Assembly (NCBI RefSeq): GCF_000143415.4
Contig: NW_003314284.1
Location: 1-64,000, forward strand
Length of the DNA stretch: 64,000 bases
Source: Selaginella moellendorffii
Lineage: Eukaryota > Streptophyta > Lycopodiopsida > Selaginellales > Selaginellaceae
Direction: 5' to 3'
Positions within the stretch are counted from its first letter, which is position 1; the number at the start of each line of letters is the position of its first letter. Both the position numbers and the translations under genes were made by a program. Positions 37,020-48,139 of the stretch are shown here, in pieces. Under the pieces are notes generated by a model. It made no database searches. It had not been told where the DNA came from and saw only the letters and a list, made by a program, of their open reading frames with translations.

Positions 37020-38055
37020 AAGAGATTTTGCTGCCCGTAGTGGATGTGCCTCCAGGAGCACAGATTTGCCCAGCTGCTCGATCCACACGTCCGGCCGCTC
37101 TTGGCGTTGTTCTTCACCACGTAGTAACTCGGAAGCTTGGTGTTCTTGCCATACTTTCCTGAGCTTGTCAACCAAAACTTGGCACCCCTCATTGAGCCCC
37201 GTGCCAACCTTGCAAAACGAGTTGGTAGGCACCAATGATCAACACGCTCTCCTTCACGTAGTCGGGCTTGAGCTTCATCAGTTTCTTCAAAGTCCTTGAC
37301 GACCTCCCGGCTGTCCACGGTCATCAGGAAGAACTTCTCGACGTGGACAGCAGACTGCGGAATGATCAACCGAGCTGGCCGCTGCAGTTCCTCCGATCCG
37401 GCTGGAGCAGCTCGAGAACAGTCGTCACCCTTTGCCCGAGCAGCTTCTGTCACTCGCAGAGAGGCTGGCGAATCACGCTGCAATCGTCCACGTAGAGAAT
37501 GTCGAAGCTGCTCGACGCCATTGTCCCCAAACTTGTTTGTCACCCGGTTCCACACCGGACCTGGCACCGATCGCCATCGAACTTACACTCGGTAAGCATT
37601 CCCCCTCATCCTTCTTCGGCGTTCTTCACTCTGGACGCGAGCTGCGGCCTCACTGCCTTGCCAGCCTCGACGTCCTGGCGCCTGAATCGCACCGGCTTCT
37701 CGCAAACCAGCTTCAGCTCGTCGGCGTCGGGGTGGAACTCCTCGAACACCGTCTTCTCGCTCAGCTTGATGATCATCAGCAGCCACTTGATCTCCACGGG
37801 ATTGGTCTTGTTGATGAACTCGGCAAGAACCTTGGATTTCTTCACGGTCTTCACCTCGGCCAGCTGATCCAGGAGCTCGCGCTTGACGGTGAGGCCGCCC
37901 GAGATGTGGCTCTGGCGGCTGCCCACGATTTCGGCGGCGACCAGCTCAAAGTTACCAGCACCGATTCCTTGAGGCCGTAGTTGCCGCGTCCAGCTCCAGG
38001 CACATCACTTCCAAGAAGAAAGCCTTCTCGAGCACCTCATTTGGGATTTGTGGTC
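37020..38055 (-). pseudogene. LIG4: DNA ligase IV pseudogene
   Basis: Pieces of an ATP-dependent DNA ligase of the LIG4 type lie in order on the minus strand: YGLKESVL near 37965-37985, the N-terminal DBD part with LLMIIKLSEKTVFEEFHPDADE (37700-37800), RRQDVEAGKAVRPQLA, the nucleotide-transfer motif ECKFDGDR near 37575-37600, FDILYVDDCSVI near 37470-37505, and the C-terminal FCKVGTGL ... ERPDVWIE (37060-37220). Stops and frameshifts interrupt it, and the adenylation domain between KFDG and FDILYV is largely missing. LIG4 acts with XRCC4 in end joining; this copy cannot. A functional copy is expected elsewhere in the genome. No intron-like gaps are obvious, so a processed or partial duplicate is possible. 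Confidence 0.85.
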
Positions 38056-38181
38056 GAGACCCAGACTCAGTTAGTAAAGTCAGCAATATGAACACCTGGC
38101 ACATAAAAGGTGCCACATGGGAAAACCTAGTGAACTATAAATGGAGGATTGCCCTTTTGTTTAGGGTTTTGTTTAGCAGAG

Positions 38182-39581
38182 ATGGAAGATGCATTGGATC
38201 TGTGGAGCTCAGAAGTAAGAATAGAAGAGGCGTTGGGCCATCCCATAACATTCCCAATGCGAGAGGTGTTAGATGTTGGTAAAGCTATTGGTGGTTTCAG
38301 AGACATCTTTTACAGAAATTATTTGTATGCTGAGCTTTCTGATGATCTCTACTCCATTCTTTTGCTGCTCTACATTGGAAAATTGGTAAGAGTTTTATTT
38401 ATTCTTACCCTGTTTATTAAATCATTATTCCCTAGCAACGCGATGTGCAACTCAACCTTGGCTTGGATAATGATGAAGCGGATCAAGTCACCAAAGTTGT
38501 GGATTTACTTTATAAAGGTTCCCTAGATGCAGCTCAACATTGGCTCCAAACAGGTAGATACATTACATAAATTCATCTCAAGTAACTCTTTCTTCTTCCA
38601 GGCCAAAATCGCATCCAGGCTTTGGCAAACTCGGAAGCATTTTATGTCCCACCCGAGTTAGGAAATGTTCCCAACAACCTCAAATTCCTTAAGAGACCAG
38701 GATTTTACCGAGAGCTTGCTGATAATTCTCAATTCACGGATTTTGTGTTCCCTCCTTTGACTTCCCAGGTAAGACTAGGTTTCGCCTGCAGATCATTCTG
38801 AATTGGTGGATTTTGTGTTGACACGCCAGGAAATGGCAGACCTCCTCCATTGTCTTCATGGAGTTGATAGAGATACCAAGAGGGAAACTCTCCTTTGCAA
38901 GTTATGCCGACCGCACCCATTCCTTAGTCACCAGGAGAACGTGAGACTCCTAGTGCAGCATGCTAGGCTGTGGCTGCTGCGCTCTCCAATTGAAGTATGC
39001 TTTGCATCGCATGTTACCTGTGAGTAATCTTTCCTATCCAAACTTTTGCTGCTAACTGACCAGAATCTCAACAGATGCGGATTTGCGAGATGGCGTTGAT
39101 TGCAGCTTCAGTTGCTGCAAGGGCACCACAACAGGCGAGATCTATGAGAGGCCTCTAAAGGAGGAGGTGTGTCGAAGGCTGGATACAAGTCCGCCACCCC
39201 CGCCGTCGGCTGTGGAGTATACTATGCGACAGAGTGAAATTGCTGCACGGTATTTCGTCTTGATGCACCCCGAGTGGAGATATTGCCGTGAATCCCCACA
39301 AGGCAAGTGAGCAGCTCTTTGTTCAATTTGTTTGCGTGTGTTTTTTAAGTGTGTTTTTGATGTGGCTAGATTACCCAGACGCGCCCACACCATACAAGCA
39401 GCTGCTAAGGATCCAAGAGGCGTATTGGATCACTGAAAAGGAAGAGCCTCGGGGCAGGAATCACCATATGAGTGTCGTCAGCGCGATGAACGAAGATGAC
39501 CCTGACTGGCCTCATGAGCAGTGGGAACAGTGGCGACAGACCGAATCTCCGGCCATGTATGCGTTGCTTACCAGGGAATGA
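38182..39581 (+). CDS. Unrecognised conserved-looking protein, six exons
   Basis: Exons 38182-38385, 38436-38553, 38602-38768, 38830-39019, 39075-39302 and 39370-39581 join in frame to about 370 residues. I do not recognise the family. The protein is mostly helical, with a hydrophobic LYSILLLLYIGKL segment early, a Cys/His-containing stretch (LLCKLCRPHPFLSH), a Pro run (TSPPPPPS) and an acidic Trp-rich end (DDPDWPHEQWEQW). Exon 5 joins only if exon 4 ends at 39019 (ACCT|GTGAGT); the earlier GTATGC at 38995 shifts the frame and stops early. The last intron has a GC donor (CAAG|GCAAGT). Upstream, TTTAGGGTTTTG precedes the ATG. In-frame splicing over six exons argues for a real gene. Confidence 0.7.
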
Positions 39582-40038
39582 ATGTATAATCTAATTGTTG
39601 AAACGATCTCTCAGCTTAATCTTGTCATGAATTTTCTCCCACTCCCGGAGATCGGACCGAGCATCGCCCGTGCGGCGCTCTACCCCAGGACATCAAGAAG
39701 GCATGGAGGCGGCGGGCTCCTCAAAGACGGAGGATGGCAAAGAGGACAAGCCTAGAGAGCTTATAATGGATTCAACTCATTTGTAGAGGCTAGAGCCAGG
39801 AACCATTTGTTTCTTTGGACTTCCATTCCAGCAGCATTATAAGTGGTCATTTCCATGACCAATTAGTCCTCCCTCTATCGCGTGGAGGTGACCTCCTCTT
39901 TTTTTTTTTGGTCCCTTCTCCAACCTTGCCATCGTTGGCTTCACTTTCTACTTCGTTGGCTCCATTTTCTACTCCCGATTCATCTAGTTTCCTGTTCCAC
40001 TATCAGTAATTCAGTGCTCACCGGCATTTTTTGTTGTC
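39582..40038. other. Intergenic, no gene recognised
   Basis: A 27-codon open frame beginning MEAAGSSKTEDGKEDK (39702) is acidic and Lys-rich and may be a fragment; otherwise T-rich sequence. Confidence 0.4.
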
Positions 40039-40128
40039 CTAGCGTTCACGGGAGTTCTTGGCGATCCACTGGAAGGTTTTGCCGCAGAGATTGTCCCAAA
40101 CGTAACAAAAGCCTGCTGTGATGCCCAT
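40039..40128 (-). CDS. Possible 29-residue micro-ORF
   Basis: On the minus strand an ATG-to-TAG frame starts MGITAGFCYVWDNLCGKTFQ and ends in a basic tail. It has a hydrophobic, aromatic start. A 49-base intron-like segment with good consensus ends (GTAAGA ... TTCCAG) lies just upstream, at about 40137-40185, which would be a UTR intron. It would be divergent from the SDR gene with 220 bases between starts. This is weakly supported and no family is recognised. Confidence 0.25.
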   Translation of the reverse strand: MGITAGFCYVWDNLCGKTFQWIAKNSRER

Positions 40129-40348
40129 GAATCAAGGACTGGAAAATCTCTGAGATGGTGAATGTCCTTGACCAGCACGGCTCTTACTACCAGAGATGAA
40201 GGCGATGAAAATATACCGTTGATCACAGTCCGTCCTAACCGTTGGATTAGATAAACATGAGGCAAAAGACCCTTAATACGAATATGCTACGAATGAAATC
40301 TGAGTCACTTTTGAATTACAAGACTCTAGGTTATTGCGAAGAGCGGAG

Positions 40349-41560
40349 ATGAAGGTTGGAGATGGCTCCTGCGTCCTCATCACTGGCGCTGGATCCGGCA
40401 TTGGTACATCTCTTGTTGAAGAAAAGAATTTCTTGGCTGGAAAGATTTTAGATCGACTCGATCGAAGCGTTTACTTCGTGTTTGTGGCTCTTCCAGGGAG
40501 GGCGCTGGCGCTGGACCTTGCGAGACTCGGTGCCAGCATCACAATTGTGGATCTGTCACGTGAGAATGGGCTGCGAACGCTGAGCTTGGTGAGAGAGGAG
40601 CAGCAGAAGCTGATGAACCCTCCCTCTGCCATTTTCGTCGAGTGCGATGTCTGCGATCCAGGTGAGGGATCGTCGGCATGACTTTTTGTATGATGTTTAA
40701 TTTCTCCTGTTCTATCCCAGCCCAAGTCGCAAAGGCGTTCAAGGAGCACAACGCAACCTTCGCGAGGCTGGACGCGTGCGTCAACTGTGCGGGGATCTCC
40801 GAGCAGGGCGACTTCGTGAGTGATGCGAAATGGCGCAAGGTCTTGAGCGTGAACCTCATGGCAGCCATTGAATGCACGATCCAAGCAGTAAGTCTCAATC
40901 CTCGAAGAGATTTCCAATACAACTTAAGGTACTTAATGTAACCATCTCTGGATCGTTTGAACAGATCCAAGCTATGAGGTCCCAGGACAGTCCCGGAGGA
41001 GCCATTGTCAATCTTGCTTCGGCTGCGGGACTCTTTCCTGTCCCTTTGTATCCGATCTACGCTGCATCCAAAGGTAATGGTCGTTTCTTTTTCTCCAGGT
41101 CCCTTTGTTAAGTTGTGTTTCTTTCTTTTCTTCTTTTGGACGATCAAAGGTGGACTGGTACAGTTCACAAGGTCGCTCGTGGAACTACAGAGCGAAGGAA
41201 TTCGAGCAAACGTCCTGTGTCCCGGGGTTTGTAGTTCATCCATTTTGCTTTCTTTCTCTTGGCAGGATAGAGCGAACTTGACACGAAATATTGCTGATGT
41301 TTCAGTTCACTGAAACGCCCATGACTGACATTGTCCCCAAGGAGATGATCGCTGCGACTGGTGGATTCATACCAATGGAAAAGATAATCCAAGGTAACTT
41401 ATCTTTCCTTTCAATGTTTGTCACGTTTTTCGTTCTCTTTGCCATGTTCCCAGCGATACTGGAGCTGATTGTGGACGAGAAGCAAGCCGGCGCATGCCTG
41501 TGGGTCTCCAATATGAACGGTTCCCTCTACTGGCCCTGCGATCTGAGCAAGCTCGGATGA
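40349..41560 (+). CDS. Short-chain dehydrogenase/reductase (classical SDR)
   Basis: Seven exons: 40349-40403, 40497-40661, 40721-40887, 40965-41073, 41150-41226, 41306-41393, 41454-41560; about 255 residues. The classical SDR motifs are present: cofactor loop TGAGSGIG, VNCAG in place of NNAG, catalytic Ser in NLASAAG, and YAASK with the catalytic Tyr and Lys. An Asp at the end of beta-2 (ITIVDLSR) favours NAD(H). The overall pattern resembles 15-hydroxyprostaglandin-dehydrogenase-like SDRs; the substrate is unknown. No targeting signal is visible, so it is probably cytosolic. Confidence 0.92.
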
Positions 41561-42199
41561 AAGCAGCGTCTGACAAATCGACTTGGTGTTCCTTTGTTTA
41601 CATAGAATGAGCGCTGTGATTTGATAGTAACTTAGCTGTCTCGTAGCGACGCTTGAACTTCTTCTCCCTGCTACAAATCTGATAAGCTCGAGTCGAGAGC
41701 TGCCAAGTCGCCGTGTGATCTATATGATATGACATTCAGCTACGAAACTTCGCCTGAAAAATTCATTTTACACCTGTCCAGGCTGATGAGTGATCTCTCC
41801 CGACGCTTGGATGAAGAGTGAAAGCCTAGGACTGAAGGAAGTGAAACAAGTACTCCTTATTTGTTTCACTCGGGATTTAGCTGCTCGGTCTCCTTGCCAT
41901 ACCAGGGGATTTAGCCTCCTTGCCATACCGGAGGACAGACTCGGGATTTGGCTGCTTACATGAAAGACTTTTGTATATACTAGAAGGATCTCAGTTTGGT
42001 CCCAATCCAGAAATATCTCTTGCTTCGTCAGAATTCTGAAAATCCTAATCGATCAATGAGGCAATGCGACCGTGTAGGTGAGGAATTTCTTGCTCCCGAT
42101 CGAGGATTTCCAGAATATCTCGTCTCGGTTTTCCTGTAGAAGGATGTCACTAGAGCGCTGCAGCGAGAAAAACCTTTTTATATACCCTTTCCCTCCAAC
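41561..42199. other. Intergenic, no gene recognised
   Basis: SDR 3' flank and upstream flank of the F-box pseudogene. A short duplicated phrase (ccttgccataccRggg and gactcgggattt) recurs within 41870-41955. Confidence 0.45.
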
Positions 42200-43250
42200 C
42201 CTCAAACCTGTGAGCTGTCACCCGTCAATGATCCATTGCCGCCAGCCCTCTGGTGGCGCTCAAAGCTCCTGAATCTTCCAACGTCGCTGGGCCGCTTGGG
42301 CCATTACAAGTCTCAGCAGCGGTTAATGATCCAGCACCAAGATTATCTCGACCATGAGCACGATCTATGGCTCATCCAGGAGTTAGTGCTCGAGAGGCTC
42401 CCCCTCTCGTCGCTCATGAACAGTCCGGGCGGTGTCCAGGGCGTGGAATGCTACGCTGTCCGTCGACTGCCCCCGTGTCCCTGCCAGGCCAGCTCATCGC
42501 GTATGACACGCGGGACGGGAGCTGGGCATGGCTGCCCGAATCTTGCTCTCTGCCTAGATCCTCCGGCTTGGTTGGGGCAGCCGGCGGAAAGCTCGTGTGC
42601 GCGACGACCGACTGCCCGGGCAGGCTGTTGGTTTGACCGTAAGTGGGATGAGGTAGTGTTTCCATATAGGTGGCACTCCACGACGCCCTTGCCACGTCAA
42701 GACCAGATCATCAGCGTCAGCGGCGACGGCGAATTTGTGGTCTACGAAGACAAGGGCGAGGCAGGTCAGTGGTTGACGTGGGAACCCGTCGCCAATTACA
42801 AGGGTTCTCCCGTAGTTCACTTTGTCGACACGCTCTACCACAACGAGAACGTTGACATTTGGATTGTGTCGTACTCTTTAAGCGACCAGACGACCGTGGC
42901 CAGACCAGGTGACATTCCCAGCTTTGTGGGACTGGGAGGGATGATCCAGTGCGGTGGTCAACTATGGACGTGGAATGCCTGGACTACTTTGGCTGTTCAG
43001 TGGCGGCCGCAGACGTACACCGTGGGAGTATGGCGCTTTGTGGCCGAGAGTAACAAATGCCAAGTGGTGACTACGGAAGAACGGGTTTTGCTGCGATGGT
43101 GGCGACACTTTGTGGGCGGTGCTGGTTGACGAGGAAGGCATGGTAGAAAACCTGGTGAGCTGTAGTATCAGCAGCAAGGAGTGGACTTTTCACTCGGCTG
43201 CTTGTAGTTTTCCAGTGAGTGCTTGTTTCTGGACACTTCCATGACATGTC
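42200..43250 (+). pseudogene. Broken second copy of the F-box gene
   Basis: It aligns by eye with 32910-34101. The F-box segment (LVLERLPLSSLM) is intact, but one extra base right after it (ATGAACAG against ATGACAG) shifts the frame. The continuation LIAYDTRDGSWAWLPES is in another frame, and the original frame returns at about RKWDEVVFPYRWHST. Another frameshift occurs near 43075-43090, after which GMVENLVS is in a different frame. Several codons are deleted relative to the first copy. It lies tail-to-tail with PACRG. Confidence 0.9.
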
Positions 43251-43401
43251 CAAGTCCATAGCTAACTATGGATTTGTAATGGAAGTTACAATAACAACGA
43301 AATGCTCTACATAGAAACAAATGGAATAGAAGAGATACAAAAATGGAGGAACCTTTATCACTCCTTGACTACTACTTAGAGAGCTCTGGGAACGAGATCT
43401 T

Positions 43402-44624
43402 CTATCCCATGACGCACGATTCATATGTGGGAACCATGTACTTGATGTTGATGAAGGCGTCCTCGCCGCCGTGCGTTTCGAAGAGCTCCAGAGTTTTCTC
43501 CACCAGTTCGCCCATGCAGTTCTTCTTTTGCTGGCCGTAGTCGATGTGGCCTCCCAAGTTTTTCACGTTGTTTTTGAAGATGTTGAGGATCGGGAGGAGC
43601 TGGCGGTAGTATGGGACGAGGGACTGGCCGATCAATTCCTCGGATACGACGAGTTTGCATAGCAACTGCGAGCAAACAAACAAGGAATTAGCTGCGAAAG
43701 AGAAAGATCACAAGAACATGACGATACCTGGAGAGCTATGGTGATAACTCCCGGATCTCTGGTGTTGAGAGCTGTTTTGATCGGAATTATGAGCTGCGGA
43801 ACACACGCGAGGATTTTACCTTGTCCGGTCTGTTCAAGCGATGGTGGTTAGATTAGAAAAGCCATGAAGCAAACATCTAAGAACCTTGAGAAGATCTTCG
43901 GACCCCTTGACGGCAATGAACCGGTATGGGTCTTCCTTCTCCCGAATTCCTTCGAAAAAGATGGGAAGGTAGTGGTGATAGTCAAGCTTTTTTACATCCG
44001 TTTTCCACAAGAGCGCAATCTTTGCAGTGCTGTGATCCACTTGGATCGGCAAATCTCCTCGCTCGTAGAGTTTTCTAAACTGTCGAGAAGAGGCAATGTT
44101 TGAGCCCGCAAGAAGAAGAACAAGGCAAAACTCACGAGACTGTTTGGTGGATTATCCCGTTTCCTGAAAGCCATCGCACAGGGTGGCTCGGCTTTCGGGA
44201 CAGGCTTCGTGAGCTCCCCTCTTCGAAGCTTTTCGCCATCTCCTTTTCTCGTAAAGTCACAAGGATACTTCCTTGGAATGCGATGCCTGAGAGAAACAAA
44301 GAGTTTCAGAGAGATTCCTTCTAAGTTTGTATGGAAGCTTTGTTTTACCTGTATTCCCCGGTAGCTGCCCAGTATGGGAGTTCCTTCTCCGTTAGAAGTA
44401 TTGGTTCGTGACGCCCAGCTCTTCTATGATACTAATTTGGAACAAAAATCGTAACAACAAAAGAAGAAGGATCAATTGAGAGATTTTCCACTCACCGGCA
44501 CAGGAAGGGTTCGATCGAATGGCGTGAGTGAATACTTCGTCTTCTTCAATCCTGGCTTTCCATTGAGCTTGATATCGGCATACTCAAACGCGAAGAGCGA
44601 TCCAGCAATGTCGTCCGAGGCCAT
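43402..44624 (-). CDS. PACRG: PACRG (parkin co-regulated gene) homologue
   Basis: Six exons on the minus strand: 44496-44624, 44349-44431, 44136-44286, 43885-44079, 43728-43829 and 43402-43665. The conserved core is unmistakable: [88 protein letters not shown] is a helical-repeat protein of the inner junction of axonemal doublet microtubules, so in a land plant it should serve sperm flagella. It is lost in seed plants without motile sperm, which supports a lycophyte, fern or bryophyte source. The N-terminal 120 residues are variable. Exon 2 was started at 44431 because only that acceptor keeps the frame. The CIP111 start is divergent, 356 bases away. Confidence 0.95.
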
Positions 44625-44954
44625 GCTACAATCCTAGAAACTTTCTCTATTCTCTCCTAGGATCTACTCGCTGGACCAGAAATTCATGGCCGTCCAGGGT
44701 ATGATGAAGATCAGCAGTAAAAGCTCGATGAAATGCCGGTGATCCTGTCCCTGCGGTTCCATTCCCTAGCTAGATCCACAGGGAAACGCTCCCCCAGCTT
44801 CTATCTCGTGTTCTTCCCAATTGCCAGGAATTTTTTTGACCTAGTTCCGCGCGCGCCGATGCCACGTCATTCGGCGCCTTGGGCCGGCTGAATCACATGA
44901 CGCCATATGGCCACATTTTTTTTACCCTTTCCGACGTGGCAAGGGTTTTAGGTT

Positions 44955-44970
44955 TTAGGCTTTTAGGGTT
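44955..44970. promoter_or_regulatory. Telo-box-like motif before CIP111
   Basis: TTTTAGG repeats end in TTTTAGGGTT just 11 bases upstream of the CIP111 ATG, in the space shared with the divergent PACRG gene. Confidence 0.5.
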
Positions 44971-44980
44971 CTACCGCGCC

Positions 44981-47900
44981 ATGGTCAGGAAGCGCTCGTC
45001 AATCGCGTCTTCACCGCCAGTTCCTGCCTCGCCTGGTGGCGATCAAGCGGAGGAATCGGCTCGAGCTACAGTTTCCGGTGACAGGTGTGATCTTCTTGCG
45101 AGGAATGCGTACAGAGGCGTCGTTTCGTCCGCATTTGCGAGTGGATCGTCCGCCATTGTGTGGATGTCCGATGCGGCGATGCTCGAGGCTTCGATCTCGG
45201 TGTCGCAGCTCGTCTCGGTGAGAATTATAATCCTTTTGCGTTCCCGCAATCTCATTGCGAATGTGAACAGGTCGCGGTGTCGCCTCGATCGGCGGATTCT
45301 GGAGAGCCACATTCGTTGGAATTACTTTGCAATGCGAGCTGTGCGTCGCAAGAGCAAGCCGGAGGAGTGTTCGCGGTTGGAGCTGTATGGCCTTCCAAAA
45401 CGGTAAAGTTACGTGATCTTCTTACCATATAGCCTTCTAAGTCTCTGGTCTTCTTCTTTCCAGCTTGTCAAGAACAACGTTCGTCTTTCATCGCATCTTT
45501 CTCAAACGCTTGGCTGCCCGGCTCTCGGCTCAGTTCTCTTGATCAGTTCTCTACGAGCTACATGCCGCTCCCGTGACATCGCCAACCTTTTGCATTTGCC
45601 ACGCTCTGGTGAAGGAGAATGCGTTGCAGCTATCCAAGAGTGTAAGCATCTCTCTCTTCAAATATGCCAAGGATCTTTTAGCTTTGCATTAGAACACTCG
45701 GAGTTGGAGAGGGAGTCAGCGGCTCCCAGTTCTCCATTCAAAGTTTCTCCGTTCAAGGGATCTCCTTTGAAGACTCCGCCTCCTGCGAAGTCTACAACCG
45801 GGATCAGAGAGATAAGCAGTGCAGCAGCAAGGAGTTACTTGACAGGTGGATCATCGAAGATGAAGGAAGTTATTGAAAAGCTGGCAGCTCGTTGGCTATC
45901 CGGGAGGCTTCTACTTGTGGGAAATATGGTTACTGTGCCGGTTTGTGGGAGTGACTGTGTCTTTCACGTAAAGGCGGCAGAGAGCTTGACTTCTCAAGAG
46001 CTAGATTTGAGCGAGAAGCTCCAAGGTTTGTCACTGCAAGCGAACAACCCAGGCGGGATTCTTTACTTTACGAATCACAAGACGACTGTTAACATTGAAC
46101 TGGACGAGGAAAGCGTTTTGAAAGAGTCTGATACGGTGGAAACCAGAACTCGGCTTTTCACGGAAACTACGTCATCCTATTCTTCGCTTGGTGGATTAGC
46201 GGAGGAGATTGAAACTCTCAAGGAAATTGTGCAGTATTCTTTGCTCAAGCCAGAAACGTTGGCGAGGTATGTGTTGCTGTTTCACATTGTTTTGAAATGG
46301 TACTGAAATTTTTCCAGGTACTGTTTAAAGAGAACGAAAGGAGTACTTTTGTATGGACCTCCAGGAACTGGAAAGACTTCCCTTGCGCAAGCTGTTGCAA
46401 AGGAAGCAGGCGTAAAAATGCTCGTAATCAATGGTCCTGAAATAGTGACTGAGTACCACGGCGAAAGCGAAGCGGCAATGAAAGCCATCTTTGATTCAGC
46501 TGCCCGGGAAGCACCTTCAGTGGTAAGGCTCCTTACTGGTTTCTTATGTTTTCCATTAACGTAGCTTTCTAAAGGTTTTTATAGACGAACTGGATGCAAT
46601 CACGCCACAACGTAGAGAAGGCAGTGAAGGACTTGGACAACGCTTGATGGCCACTCTTCTCACGTCTATGGATGGCGTGCACCAGAACGGTGTTCTTGTT
46701 ATTGCCGCAACAAACCGTCCAGAGAGTATAGATCCGGCTTTGAGGCGTCATGGGAGATTTGATTACGAGATCGAAATCGGTAATATTGAAATGAAAATTT
46801 ATTTGCTCCTCTAACCGGGATCAAGCAGGTGTACCAACGCCTAAAGGCCGACTTGAAATCTTACAAGTCCATCTTTCGAGACTCAAACACACGCTAAGCA
46901 GTGAAGATGTGCAGGCCCTTGCCAGTGCAACACACGGTTTTGTTGGTGCTGATTTAAGTGCACTTTGCAACGAGGCAGCACTTGGCGCATTGCGTCGTCA
47001 TGTCCATTCGAAAACTGAATCTGCATCGTCACTCAGCGTTGGAAGAGAGGACTTCGAGCTGGCCAGGGAAAAGATCAGACCAAGTGCAATGAGAGAAGTA
47101 TTTATATGCTTGTTTTGATCAACTTTCAGGCTCATTTCAGCTTTGTTGACAGGTCATCCTTGAGGTCCCTAAAGTTCGCTGGAGTGACATCGGTGGACAA
47201 AGTGCCGTAAAGCAACAGCTTAAGGAAATTGTGGAATGGCCTCACAAGCACCAAGACTCTTTCGCCCGGATAGGAACCACACCGCCAAGAGGAGTTCTGC
47301 TCTACGGGCCTCCAGGGTGTAGCAAGACAATGATGGCTCGTGCAGTGGCAGCAGAGACCGGACTAAATTTTATTGCTGTCAAAGGGCCCGAACTCTTCAG
47401 CAAATGGGTTGGAGAGTCCGAAAAAGCTGTGCGAGCACTGTTTGCCCGGGCCAAGGCTGCTGCACCGTCGGTTGTTTTCTTCGACGAGATTGACGGTTTG
47501 GCTGTCACCAGAAGCTCCGGAGGTGGCGGAACTGATGGCATATCTGTCGAAGACCGTGTCATGAGCCAGTTATTGATCGAGATGGATGGTAAATCGGTTG
47601 CTGCTGTTGCATGCTGCCATCTTTTCTCATCTGACTTTGAGCGTTATATGCAGGAGTGTCTCCGCGGAATGGAGTCTCAGTGATTGCTGCCACGAACAGG
47701 CCAGATAAGCTTGATCCCGCGCTTCTCCGTCCTGGTACTAAATTGTTTCTTGCTTTTTCATTTTTCCTAGTTGTCCTCTGCAGGAAGATTTGATCGGCTT
47801 ATTTACGTTGGTCCTCCAGATAAAGCAGCCAGGCAGCAAATATTTGAGATTCACATGAAGAACACCCCGTGCAAGGCCGATGTCTCAGTTGATGTCTTGG

Positions 47901-48139
47901 CTTCTTACACGGAAAGTTACACTGGAGCGGATATTGCTGCTGTTTGTCGAGAAGCTGCACTGGCTGCTTTGGAGGTTAGTATGCCCTGAAGCAGTCTTGA
48001 TTGTAAAATTTCGTGTAACCCAACGTTTCAGGACGATTTGGACTCCGTAGCAGTGGGCGCCTCGCATTTTGACGTTGCCTTGACGAGAGTCCTACCAAGC
48101 AAGTATAGTACGAGATTCGGCAAGTTTCAAACGAGGTAG
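44981..48139 (+). CDS. CIP111: CIP111/AFG2-type double AAA ATPase
   Basis: Ten exons: 44981-45217, 45271-45402, 45464-46266, 46318-46522, 46575-46779, 46829-47097, 47153-47588, 47654-47734, 47784-47974, 48032-48139. After an N domain of about 380 residues, D1 has [16 protein letters not shown] and the arginine-finger block [10 protein letters not shown]2 has [16 protein letters not shown] and [16 protein letters not shown]. The Cys-Ser in the D2 Walker A is the usual form in CIP111/SPATA5/AFG2. Yeast AFG2/Drg1 strips Rlp24 from pre-60S ribosomes in the cytoplasm, and Arabidopsis CIP111 binds calmodulin. A 50-residue Ser/Pro/Lys stretch precedes the middle of the N domain. A telo-box-like motif lies just upstream of the ATG. 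Confidence 0.95.

Noticed and set aside
38995-39074. First donor after LWLLRSPIE in the unknown gene as the main splice
   Set aside because: It forces an early stop; the GTGAGT donor at 39020 continues the frame through two more exons.
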